Shown: one piece after another, positions 32,976 to 44,071 of the stretch
Layout of the letters: the number at the start of each line of letters is the position of its first letter
Position numbering within the stretch: position 1 is the stretch's first letter
Assembly: GCA_033002965.1 (NCBI GenBank)
Contig: JAURVB010012964.1
Coordinates: 248,001 to 312,000, forward strand
DNA length: 64,000 nucleotides
Direction: 5' to 3'
Origin: Piper betle
Taxonomy: Eukaryota > Streptophyta > Magnoliopsida > Piperales > Piperaceae
Made by a program: the position numbers and the translations under genes
The notes under the pieces: model-generated
Databases searched by the model: none
Told to the model about the DNA's origin: nothing
What the model saw: the letters and a program-made list of their open reading frames with translations, nothing else

Positions 32976-35655
32976 GCCCTTGCACTGGAGTTGTTTCCCT
33001 TTCCTATAAATACAACTCCTCTCCTCTACTTTTCACCCCTTTGCTCACTCCACCCAACCCTCCACTCCAACCCTCCCTTCACTTCTTTCCCAACCCTCCC
33101 TAGCTTCTCTAATCCCACTCCAAGCCCATCCAGTCTCCTAGGGTTGTAGGTCTTGGTAAGGAGGCCCCAAGAGACCTCCCCTTCAACCCATAAGAGGTGA
33201 AGGTCTCACCTTTCCTCCCTTTTTTCCTAGGTTTGTGTCTATTGCATGATTGTATGACTGTGTTTGTATTTGTCTTATATTTTATCATGCAAATCTGGTT
33301 GTTAGGAGTAGGTAGGTTTTGGAATCATGTCATTTTCATATGAATGAAATTAGTAACGAGTTTTGTAAGATTTATATGCTTATATGTGCACTATTTTGGT
33401 GTAATATATATCTCATGTTGTAGATCTCAGATTTGCATGATTCATGATTCTTATCTTGTTAACTTTGCAAGAGTTGGATCTACAAGTTTGGATAAGATTA
33501 TCTCATATGATTATGTGTGTATGATCATGAACAGGTGCCAAACTTGGTGAAATATAGCAGTTTTCATGGTCTTAGTGACCTAGCCGCCCTTTCCTTAATT
33601 TTTCCACCATGTTGTAGGATGTATTTAAATTCTATCTTTTTCATAGTTGTTAGTTAGTTTTTTAACTACCTCATGTTAAAATACCTTGGCAAAAGAACTT
33701 CAGTAAGAGCATGAACAAAATCCTAAAAGCATTGTGTGTTTTTTGTTCTATTGAAGTGCTATGTCATACTTTGAGATTGTACACCTCAGTGAGCTAACTA
33801 AAAGTTATTAATAAAATCTATAAAAATTATAGTTGAACTCACTAAGAGTCTACTAGAAACCTGTAAGTTTTGGGCTTAATTAAATATTTTTAGGTGGTCA
33901 ATATAATCAATTTTCTAGAGTGTACACGAACTCAAGGTGAAACTCTAGTCCTTTAACACCAGTTGTAAAATCCAAAACCCTAGTATCAAGGTCCATTGGT
34001 CCAAATTTCAACCTATTTGGACATCGTTTGTCCCATTCAAAAAATTATCTGGTAAAGTCCATTCGATAAAAACCCTAAATACAAGACTTCCACTAAGTGT
34101 ACATGCAATCTCAAACCTTAATTAAACGTTACACAATGAGGTTTACCTGTTCATTCAGTAAGATATTAATTTAAGTAAATGTCTTATGTATTGTACATGT
34201 GTGGGGCCCTTACCTTGATGTGTGTGCCGATGTGATTTCAAGTTGAATCGGGTTTGATCTCCTTTCTAGGTTACGTGGAACGAACTTGCCGAGTTAGGAC
34301 AAGGAGCTCGACTCATCTAGGTCTGTAGAACTTTCTTTCGCTTCACCTTTGCTTGACTCCTTGAGTGCTGAGTTTTAACCTAGTTTTAGATGAAGGACAG
34401 CATCAACGACATTTTTTCAGATCCCTCCGATGTCAGGCCATTTAGACGAGTTTTTCCACAATTTAATAAAACTACAAGGATAAGATCCCTTGGTTTTCAA
34501 AAGCTATGCTCCAAAAACTATTATACAAGTCCCTACTGAAGCCTATTAAGTATGATTATAACAGTTTACGATTTACAAATATGAGAAATCTCTACGAGTA
34601 GTAAGAATTGCACTAGTATCCTTTAAACCCTAAACTAGTTCAACGTAAGTGGGTACTTTGTAAGTAACACATTTCTAGAATTTTTGTCACTGATTTAACT
34701 ATTCCTATGCCACCTGAGTATCATCGCGGGGTGTTATATAGAGGATGTGAGGACATAAATTATTTCTATAAGTATGAACTTTGTTGTGCATGTGCGCCAA
34801 CCTTTTTAATATAAGTTATTCTTGCTTACATCCCTATGAGACTTTTCTAAAGTTTTTCATGTTTCCCCTCGGTAACAGAGTACACATTTGCTAGTTTGAA
34901 ATACTGGTTGTTATTTCAGACTGTGTTTGATTACTAAAATGCTTACCTATTTATGTGCAGGTGAGTCCCATGGCATTTGCCAGCCAAGAAGTTTGGATCG
35001 GAGGCTCAATGACAGTAGTCTGAGTCATATGTGCAATGTATATGGATTTATTTTGTGGATTGTATTATTTTGTGGGCACGAGCCCTAAATTCGATCATGA
35101 ATCTTCTATGATTTTTGATTGGGCTATGATATGATGATTTCTTATGTGTATTTAATACATTATTATTATAATCATTATCGAGTGACACTTTGGGACAAAG
35201 GTTAACAATCATTTGTAGGATGTGTAACCTTCAAAATCTTGGAACACGAAGAGGAGCAAACCAAGGAACACGAAACATATTTGGTTGCAGCTGTGTGTGT
35301 GTGTACAAAGTAATGTCGGCCGGAGTAGCATACAGTTCATACTACACGTAGAACTCACATGAAGACAGGGTGTTAGGATATGATGCTCTGACATCCAATG
35401 ATGCCTCTATGTAATTTCATTCTTGTGGGTGGGACAATAGGTAACCACGACCCAATGTTTATCTTATCACAACTCGTCCATAGTAAATAATTAAGTTACT
35501 CAATCCAATCACTAAAGCTAAGTATAAGAACTAGATCATGAATCCACATCTTTCAAGATCTCAACTTCTTAGCTGCATTGGGGGTGTTGCCTTCATGTAA
35601 GTCAGAGTGATCATTCATCGTATTTGAAAGTCACCTTCTTGTTAAACCACACTGA
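32976..35655 (+). repeat. 5' LTR of the outer element, second part
   Basis: It matches the 3' LTR from about 48470 to 51770: 'cctataaata' promoter at 33004 and 48519, 'cccaagagacctcccctt' at 33166, 'gttatatagaggatgtgagg' at 34733, a GT run at 35294, and 'ggtaaccacgac' at 35440. The 3' edge is abrupt near 35655; some 370 bp of LTR end, primer site and gag start may be deleted. Confidence 0.7.
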
Positions 35656-37000
35656 TACCAGCACGTGTCAGGTGGTCCCCATCACCCCATCAAGTACTGC
35701 ATGAGGAGTAGTAGGCCCTAAGGGATGAGCAATTGCGAGCATGGGAAGACCACCAATGTTCCCGTGAGGATATGAGCAGACTATTGGATACAGTCGGGGA
35801 GATGGTTGTATCTATTAAGGTTGGAGAAGAGGCCAGCGAGCGCAAAAACCCTTGTAGAGACTTCTGAGCAGCGAGCGCAAAAACCCTTGTAAGGAGTATG
35901 TACCGTTACCACCACCACCGCCATCAAAGTTTCCTCACATCCCCTTAGCTCCACTAGTAGTTGAGATATAAGAGATGTCGACACCAAGGATACCAGTGGG
36001 ATTGCCACTCCCCTGATAGTTCAGCAATAAGCATGTGAAGACATCGTGGTCATGACAGTTCGTTGACATAGAGGGCTAAGGTCCTAAATCATCATGTCAA
36101 GCAGCGTTCGGATGTCAACCATTTTTAAAAAGAATGGTGAACTCTCGAGTGGATAGGCACGGCACGTGCTTAGGTACATGGGCTCTCTGCTAGAGCTCTA
36201 GGTACTAGGGGCACCGAGGCCATGCAACGGTTGGGAAAGATTTAATGGGATTCTATCACGCTGTGTACCCAGGGACCAAGGCCTAGATGAGATTTCATGG
36301 GATGAGTTTAGGGATGTGTTCTATGTCATATACTTTTTGGCAATAGTCAGGAGCTAGAAGGGGTTTTCATCCTTGGAACATAAGGGCATGTCTACTGCTG
36401 ACTAACAGGCCCGATTCCTCACTCTAGAGAGGTTTGCCCTTGGCGATTTCGCTAGTGAGTGAGAGTAGACTGCCCAGGCTGTCATGAGGGCCTTGGAGTT
36501 CAATCATGCACATGTGTCTGATCACCCGGCAAGGGACACAGGACAGTACAACCAAGAGAGCAAAGGCATAGAGGCTAGGACCACCATGGTTCCCAACAGC
36601 AGAGGCAATGGACAGACTGTGGAGTGATGGTATATGTTGTCAAGGGGCAACAGATGCAGAGATTCCCTTGCCATACCCTATCATTCAAAGCCCAGGACCA
36701 GCATGGTGGCGACTATCAGGAGACGCCACATGTCCACAGTGTTAGAGGTGCCACTAAGGTGCCTGTCAGAGAGCGACCAGAGCATGCTTTTCAAGTGCTG
36801 AGATGGGGCAATATGCAGCCAAGTGCCCAAGGGAGGCACAGTAGCAGCAATGCCAGCAGCCACAACAGTACCTGCAGCAGCCCCAATAGCATTAGCAGTA
36901 GCGATAACAACCCAGTGGTAGCAAAGAAGACTACCTGAACTGCCGCATCGGCAACTTCTCCCCATACCACTAATTCAACCTCAAGGGCAGCAATGGAGAG
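35656..37000 (+). pseudogene. gag relic of the outer element
   Basis: Capsid motifs appear across shifting frames: 'EQLRAWEDHQC' and 'MSRLLDTVGEMVVSIK' (35730-35825), 'ISWDEFRDVFYVIYF' (about 36290-36340), 'FSSLEHKGMSTAD' (36370-36405), 'ARFLTLERFALGDFA' (36412-36450) and 'AQAVMRALEFNHAHVSD' (36470-36520). A decayed CCHC knuckle lies at 36785-36826 (first and last Cys kept; the second Cys and the His are lost). A 22-bp duplication lies near 35835 and 35870. Many stops are present. Confidence 0.72.
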
Positions 37001-37427
37001 GTTACTAGTAGTCACGGGTGCAACATGGTGGTCAACAGGGCTAGCATGGCCAAAGGGGCAAACAGGAGGCTCAGTGATGGGGCTAGTAGAGGAAGGTCGT
37101 CTAGTCGCAGTCGATGTTGCCCAGACACCAATGCATGACACATGGGACAGCCAGGAGGGTAGATTCATGGTGCCAGGCCAAATCACAAAGTAGGATGTAT
37201 GTTGCGACAACAGAGGAGATAGTTTAGGAGGCTGCCGTGATCATAGGTACTTTACTTTCGCTCCTACCATAGCTTTGTTTAATTCAGGAAGAACACATAC
37301 CTTCATAAACAAAACTTTCATCGATAGGATTGTTGTGCCTATAGAGGCTATGACTTAGTTGTATTCACTCTTGGTGGAGCCGTTCTCACCACTAGAGTGA
37401 ATGTGAGAGGTGTCGTTGTGGTCATTC
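37001..37427 (+). pseudogene. Protease relic of the outer element
   Basis: 'ALFNSGRTHTFINKTFIDRI' lies at about 37270-37335 and corresponds to the active-site loop. The catalytic Asp has become Asn (codon at 37281-37283), so the enzyme would be dead even without the frame breaks. The sequence is cut at 37428 by the next element. Confidence 0.68.
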
Positions 37428-38860
37428 AGTAACGACCTGCCAGTTCCGAGCCGCGAGTAAGTGTTACTATATAAAACTAAGTGTCTCATAAATTATTTTT
37501 CTATTAATTTTCAAGATTTTAAATAAACCCATGATGCAAAATTCTTTTAAATCATTCAAATTAAATTCATACTCAAAGAATTAGTTAAAGTTCAAATTCT
37601 AAGTCGCCATGGAATAAAATATAATATAACAAATGCTCGGAATAATTTAAGACCCATGAAACAAACTGCAATCTCACTATCATGCAAACAACCAAGAAGT
37701 ATAATAACAAATAAGAAAAAATAATAGTCTAATAACAGAGTCCTCCAGCTGTCCCGACTCTACCCATCCTTTAATGTTCACACCTACATAGGCAATTTTG
37801 TGTTAGTGATAAAAGCACTAAGTCATATAATTACAATAAATAAGTTAATATATTCCACAACATTATTAATTAAGTCTTTTAGTGATTATGAGCTTATGCC
37901 AAGCTCTTATTATGCCAAGAGGGTGGCTGCCCCATCGAGCTATAATCCCTTGTATGCACACACTCTCTATATGGCCCATGGTGTAATTACCAATATTTGT
38001 CATTGACTCACCCTTCGGTATCACAAGTGCATAATGAGTCATCTTGCGCCATTGTGCCATGTCACCCCTTTTGGCATGGGGGCAGGGATTTAATATTTCA
38101 AGAATTTTAAAGGTGTGGCTTCGTGTCGGGCTGAGTCAATTCTTTAACCCCGGTTGTGCTCGACGATTAGTGGTCAAATGTGGGCTCAGGCCACCAAGGC
38201 TACCAAATAGGAATATATAACATTTCGAGTAATTATACGAGCCTAAAAATTCTGATGAGGCACCTGCAAATATGACACACTATCCCATACACAAGAGAAG
38301 ATAGAGAGGCTCTTAACAAGGAAGAGACGATATTAGAAGGGAAAAAGTGTTGGAAAATAGATGCTCTAGCGAAATCAACCCAAAGGATATATTTGCCCTC
38401 AAGCTACTTGATTAACTTAAGCTTTCCCTTTATAAGCCAAATGCACTCAAACTATCAAGAGGATGTTTCCTTACCATCAATAGAATTTTCCTTTATATAG
38501 AAGAATATGTGTCGAATTCAAAAGTCACTACATTAAATTTTATAGAAAAGATCGTAATCACACATAAATATATTAAACACCAACCATTTGTGTGATAGCA
38601 AAAAGTCAAAAAACTGAATATTAAGTTAAAGCGAATGATTGTCAAATTGCACTCAAGACTCCGTATCCCAAAAATTTAATAAATAAAACTTATTAAAAAT
38701 TATCCATAAATACCATTGTACCGGTACTCTAAAGGTAATAATTGGTAATTTATGATATTGATTCTTAAGAATTAATTTAATTAAATCATAATTAAGATTT
38801 GTTCCAAAATTTACAAAACCCTAAATAAAATAACCTAATTATTTTTTTCGGGGTTTTACA
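37428..38860 (-). repeat. 3' LTR of the non-autonomous element
   Basis: The start corresponds to TGTAACGACC (first base A) and the end is GGGGTTTTACA. It is 1,433 bp and aligns with 39642-40853, with indels. Confidence 0.78.
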
Positions 38861-39057
38861 ATCTCCCCAGCTTGGGAATTTTTCGTCCTCGAAAATATAA
38901 TAAGGAGAAAATTCGGGATTTTACAATCTCCCCAGATTGGAAATTTTCGTCCTCGAAAATATAATAAGGTGTTAAGGAGAAAATTTGAGGTTTTACAATC
39001 TTCCTAGCTTGGGAATTTTTTTCCTTCAAAAATATAATAAGGTTATAAAGAGAAAAT
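38845..39057 (-). repeat. Triplicated LTR-end/polypurine unit
   Basis: Three tandem units of about 70 bp start at about 38845, 38914 and 38985. Each has a GGTTTTACA or GATTTTACA LTR end, a CTCCCCAG-type polypurine tract on the minus strand and a TTTTCGTCCTCGAAAA hairpin, the last copy being decayed. Confidence 0.88.
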
Positions 39058-39627
39058 TACTAATTCATCTAACTTCTTTCTTATCCTATCTTAGGCATTC
39101 CTTCAATTATGCATTTGTATACTTATATCTAGCTTTATAGAAGTAAGTTTAAATATCTTCACATTTTCCTATAAAAGTTTATTTTAGAAAAATCACGATT
39201 TACAATTTTTTGTCCACTTCTACTTTGTGATGGTTGACCATATCTTGCCACATAGCAGACCATAATTCATCAATGTTTTTTATTTCTCAATTTAAGCATT
39301 GTCACTCATATACATGGCTAAAGTGAGGTACACTATCCCATGACATTGTTATCCATATCGCACAGGTGTCCCATACCACCCATACTACCAAGACAACACC
39401 TCCGATTGTAAAGGTATCTCATATATGCTCATTGGTTAAGTGTCACATGCACCTAACATGACATATAAGTGATACACCCATAATTACTTACCATCTAAAA
39501 CATTGAAAATTAATTCTATAAAAGAATGATCAATGCTTATATAAAAGAAATTTTACCCTTGAGATAGTGGACTCTTAGACTTTTCAACAAGGTAATGATT
39601 GATTTGCATGGTTCCGTAGAAAACACA

Positions 39628-39640
39628 GCTCTAATATCCC
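39628..39640 (-). promoter_or_regulatory. Decayed primer-binding site
   Basis: The minus strand reads GGATATTAGAGCT next to the right LTR, similar to the TGGTATCAGAGCT Met-type site. Confidence 0.5.
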
Positions 39641-39641
39641 C

Positions 39642-40853
39642 TGTAACGACCAGCCCGTTCCGAGCCACGAGCCAAGTGTTAGTATATGAAATTAAATGTC
39701 TCATAAATTAATTTTCTATTAATTTTTAAGATTTTAAATATTGACATAAAATTGAATATAACAAATGCTTGGAATAATTTAAGCCCTATGAACCGAACTG
39801 GAATCCACTACCATGCAAACAATTTAAAAGTATAATAACAAATAAGGAAAATAGTTACAAAGTCTTGTAACAGAGTCCTCTAGCTGTCCCAACTCTACCT
39901 ATTCTTCCATGCTCACAACTGTGAAGGCAATTCCACTTAGTGATAAAAACACTAAGTTGTATAATTACAAGAAACAAGTTAATATATTCCACAACTTCTG
40001 AATTTGAGTCTTCTTTTAGTGATTATGAGCCTATGCTGAGTTCTTACTATGCCGAGAGGGGCGGCCACCCCATCCAGCTACAATCTCATGAATGCGCACG
40101 CACACTACGTGGCCCACGGCCTATAGTTATCGATATTTTTTATTGACTCACCCTCTCGGTATCACAAGTGCATAATGAGTCGTCTTGCCCCATTGCGCCC
40201 TGTCACCCCTTTCGGCATGGGTTAAGTATTTAATCTTTGAAGAAGTTTAAGGGTATTGCCCCGTGTCAGACTAAGTCAATTCTTGGACCCCGGATGCACT
40301 CGACGCATGGTGATTGAATGTGGGCTCAAGTCGACCAATGCTCCCAAATAGGAATATCTAACATTTCTAGTAATTATGCGGACCTGGAATTGTAATGAGG
40401 CACCCACAACTACAACACATGATCTTAATATGAATGAAACTTCATTAAAGCTTTTCTTTTATGAGCCAAATATACTCATAAACTATCAAGTTTTATTTAA
40501 CATCAATAGATTTCTCCTTTATATAGAAGAATATGTATGGAATTCAAGAAGTCACTATATTAAATTTTATAGAAAAGAACTTAATTACACCAACCATTTG
40601 TGTGATAACGAAAAGTCAAAAAAATTTACTATTGAGTTATAGCGAATAAGTATCACTACTCCCAATCCCAAAAAATTTAATAAATAAAAATTATTTAAAA
40701 TTATCCTTAAATATCATTGTGCAGGTACTCTAAAGGTAATAATTGATAATTTATGATATTAATTCTTGAGAATTAATTTTATTAAATTTTATTTAAGATT
40801 TGTTCCAAAATTTATAAAATCATAAATAAAATAACCTTTTTTTGGGTTTTACA
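39642..40853 (-). repeat. 5' LTR of the non-autonomous element
   Basis: It runs from TGTAACGACC to GGGTTTTACA, 1,212 bp. 'cagtcctctagctgtccc' near 39871 and 'gtatcacaagtgcataatgag' near 40159 are matched in the left LTR. Confidence 0.82.
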
Positions 40854-41580
40854 ACAACATGCGGTTATGCATTGACTATCGTATACTCAATCAGGTGATG
40901 ATGAAAAACCATTATCCCCTCTCATGGATAGATGATTTGTTTGATCGGCTTGGAGGAATTTCAATATACTCAAAGATTGATCTTCGATTAGGCTACCGTC
41001 AGTTTAGGATTTATGATAAGGATGTACAAGAGGCATCCTTTAGGACTCGATACGTGCATTATGAGTTCTTGGTCATGCCTTTCGGGCTAACTAACACACC
41101 GACAACATTTATGGGTCTCATGAACTAGATATTTCAATCTTACGTGGACCAATTCATAATTGTGTTTGCAGGTAATATCCTGATCTACTCAAGGACCAGA
41201 AAAGAGCACGAGACACACTTGAGGATTACTTTGTAGACTCTACAAGAGCACCACCTACATGCAAAACTCTCCAAATGTGAGGTTTGTTCATTTGAGGTGG
41301 TATTTTTGGGCTACGTTATATCAGTGACAGAAATTGCAGTGGATCAAGCTTGAGGCATTTTTGAGATGGGAGCGATCTACCATAGCCCACAGAGATACGG
41401 AGCTTTTAGGTTTGGCTAGATAATAAATGAGGTTCATACATGTTTCTCTTCCTTGGCAGTTCCTGTCAAATGGCTGACTTGGAAGGGGAGCACTTTATGT
41501 GGACGGATGCATGTGTGCAAAGTTTTCAAACTCTGTGGGAGAGACTCACTACTACTCCACTGATGAGTGTACCCGATGGC
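40854..41580 (+). pseudogene. Reverse transcriptase relic of the outer element
   Basis: It begins abruptly at '[11 protein letters not shown]' (40859), then '[15 protein letters not shown]' and '[17 protein letters not shown]'. After a TAG come 'YVDQFIIVF' and 'ILIYSRTRKEHETHLRI'. The catalytic Asp-Asp pair is replaced by Gly-Asn (about 41171-41176). The RT N-terminus and linker to protease are absent because the non-autonomous element and a deletion occupy that place. Confidence 0.83.
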
Positions 41581-42343
41581 CGTGATGAATTCAGTGTATA
41601 ATGATGCTTCTAGTATTGATCGTAGTTGTTAATTGATATAGAGGGGCAGAGTAATAGCATATGTGTCTCGACAGCTGAAAGTTCATTAGTAGAACTATCT
41701 GACAGATGATTGGGAGCTTGTAGCAGTCATGTTTGCTTTGCACATATGGAACATTATCTATATAGAATGTCCTCCAATTCTTCACCAAACACAATAATTT
41801 GAAGTACACCTTCACGCAAAAGGATTTGAATAGCATATGGAGATGGTTAGAGTTCCTCGTAGACTATGATACTAACATTGCCTACCATCCGAATAAGGCA
41901 AATGTGGTTGTAGATGCACTGAGTAGGAGACCGATCGTATGTGGAGCCAGACTATCAACCATGGGTATCCATTATGAGGACAAGAGAGACAATGTAATAG
42001 ACTGACACCTTGTGACTATGTTGGAGAGACTGGTGATTAGTTTCACTATAACAGATTGAATCAAACAAGCCCAAGTAGATGATCAGTTACTTGAGTAGTG
42101 GTTTACATAGGAGACTTATTCCAGGTGTCAGAGATGAAAATGGCTTGTATTGGATGAGAGGACAACTTTATGTACAGGATGTAGCAGCACATTCAGGACT
42201 ATGTGAGGACATTCTTCATGAAGCCCATTACTCAAGGTTTACGTTACATCCGGGCATAGTGACGATGTATCAAAACCTATGCTGATCTTACTGGTGGCCA
42301 TGGGTAAAGAAATATTTCCTCGACACTTTGTCACGATGTCTTG
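41581..42343 (+). pseudogene. RNase H and integrase zinc-finger relic of the outer element
   Basis: Blocks include 'RVIAYVSRQLKVH' (41645), 'WELVAVMFALHIW' (41710), '[11 protein letters not shown]' to '[13 protein letters not shown]' (41799-41935) and 'LHEAHYSRFTLHPG' (42215-42255). It ends in 'LSRCLV', just before the second Cys pair of the zinc finger is complete. The TSD of the solo LTR at 42344 falls here. Confidence 0.8.
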
Positions 42344-43694
42344 TGTAAAACCCACGATTCGAGTCAGGGTTTTATATTCAGAACCGGTCGGTTGGACCGT
42401 TATCTTTCGAGTTGAGTCAGTTTCAGGACACGTGTACCGAGCCGATGCCAGTCGCGTGTATGAGCTATGAGGGTCATGCGTACCCAAGTATATGATGATA
42501 ACGTCATGAACACAGCAGAACAGAATGAGTTATCAGATATATGAGAGTATGCCAGTCATTTTTTTTTATTTTTATATATAGTGGATCGTAGAATTAGTAT
42601 TAGGCCGTTTACCGCGTTAGGACGCGTTCGGGCAGTTTGGGTGGGTTGATAGTTCTAGAGCATATCATTATAATTTTTTTGGTGTTGTTTGATTTTACGG
42701 GATTTTTTCCCGATTTTTATGAATTTTTTTAGGATTTAATACGAGTTAGTTATGATACTTGACTCGAGCCGGAGACGAGTCAAGTATTATTTACGAGTTT
42801 GCCACCCATTTTCACCTCGACTTTTTCTTCCCCGCGCCCAAACCCTCGCCAGTAGAGATATGGAGGTTCGTAGAGGGCTTAGGATAAAGTTTCATGAGAA
42901 GTACTGAAAAAGAAGTGCTGAGAGTAGCACAGTACCAGCAGCAGAGCAGTAAGTTCGGGATGCTACCGGGTCTGCAGCCCAGTGGCTCCTCAGTAGTGCC
43001 CTTCAGAGTGTTCACGTGGAGTATGATGTTTTCTTTCAGATGAGAGTTTGCTCTCATAGCCAGTTTGTTATAGTTATTTTATTTTCCGGACCAGTAACGC
43101 TTGTTACTGACGTTTTTCTTATATATATGTAGGTGATAAGCACGAGATAGATGAGCCAGCTTGGATGGAGGAGGAATGAGGTCTTGTGCACACACATGTT
43201 AGATTTCTGAATGTTTAATATTGTATTATTATGTTATTATTTTGCGAATGACATGATTAAATGTTTGATGCATGACAATGACATGAAATGAAATGATCAG
43301 AGTAGCGCAGCAAAAGTATGATGGGTTAGGACCCAAGTTCTAGAATGAGCTTATAGTATATCAGATTGTGTGTAATGAAATTGTTGATATATGCTTATAT
43401 ACTTGTATATATTATTTTGACAGGGTGGACCCTAATCGCACTTTTAGGGGAGACCCTGTCTGTTTTATTTCAGAATTTTGATCGTAACTGTATTGGTGTG
43501 TATTTTGAATTGCTTGTCATTCATGTAGTACCATGTTAGGATTTTTCGTATTTATTCATTCATGATGGATCGTATCTTCATCTTAAGACGCCGAGATTGG
43601 ATCCACATGAGTTAGGTTCGGGTTAGCTGACCTAACCGGGGCATGTAACATGCCGGTTCGGTTTACAAGCGTGAACCGGATTTGGGGTGTTACA
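42344..43694 (+). mobile_element. Tekay-type solo LTR with perfect target duplication
   Basis: It starts TGTAAAACCCACGATTCG and ends GGGGTGTTACA. TCTTG flanks it at 42339-42343 and 43695-43699. It is 1,351 bp, about half the length of related LTRs, because roughly 1.3 kb around the GC-rich and TATA region is missing (junction near 42850). It disrupts the integrase zinc-finger codons of the outer element. Confidence 0.93.
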
Positions 43695-43699
43695 TCTTG

Positions 43700-44071
43700 T
43701 CTATTAATAGGTCAAGATCAAGCACCAATGGCCAGGAGGTTTGTTGTAGTGGTTGCCACCGCCAGAGTGGAAGTGAGATTGCGTTACAAGTGATTTTTTG
43801 ACACATCTACCCCATTCCTACCATCAGATAGACATAGTAGGAGCTATTGTCAATAGGTTGATGAAATCGGTGCACTTTATCCCAATTTATATGACCTATT
43901 TTGTATCAACCTTGGTGAGGCTATACAAATATCAGATTGTCAAACTCCACAAAGTTCCCTGAGATATCATATCCATATTCACTTTTTCCTTCTAAAGATC
44001 TTTCCAGAGAGAACTTGGTATGGAGGCTAAGTTTGGTACAGCCAATCATCCACAAACTAACGACCAGTTCA
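43700..44071 (+). pseudogene. Integrase core relic of the outer element
   Basis: The sequence continues after the solo LTR with a 'SDFLTHLPHS' block (first Asp region), 'VNRLMKSVHFIPIYMTYFVS', 'YQIVKLHKVP' and 'FGTANHPQTNDQF'. The second Asp position is lost. It stops at the next insertion (44072), and the C-terminal domains never reappear. Confidence 0.75.

Larger units (their letters stand above)
37428..40853 (-). mobile_element. Non-autonomous LTR element with 0.8-kb interior
   Basis: LTRs lie at 37428-38860 and 39642-40853. A polypurine tract lies next to the left LTR and a decayed Met-type primer site next to the right one, so it is minus-oriented. The 781-bp interior has no recognisable gag or pol. 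It sits between the protease and RT of the outer element. Flanks do not form a clear target duplication and the protease-RT linker is missing, so a deletion accompanied or followed insertion. Confidence 0.75.

Noticed and set aside
36681..37210. Minus-strand frames of 94 and 139 codons
   Set aside because: They are antisense to the gag relic of the outer element, whose plus-strand motifs explain the segment.
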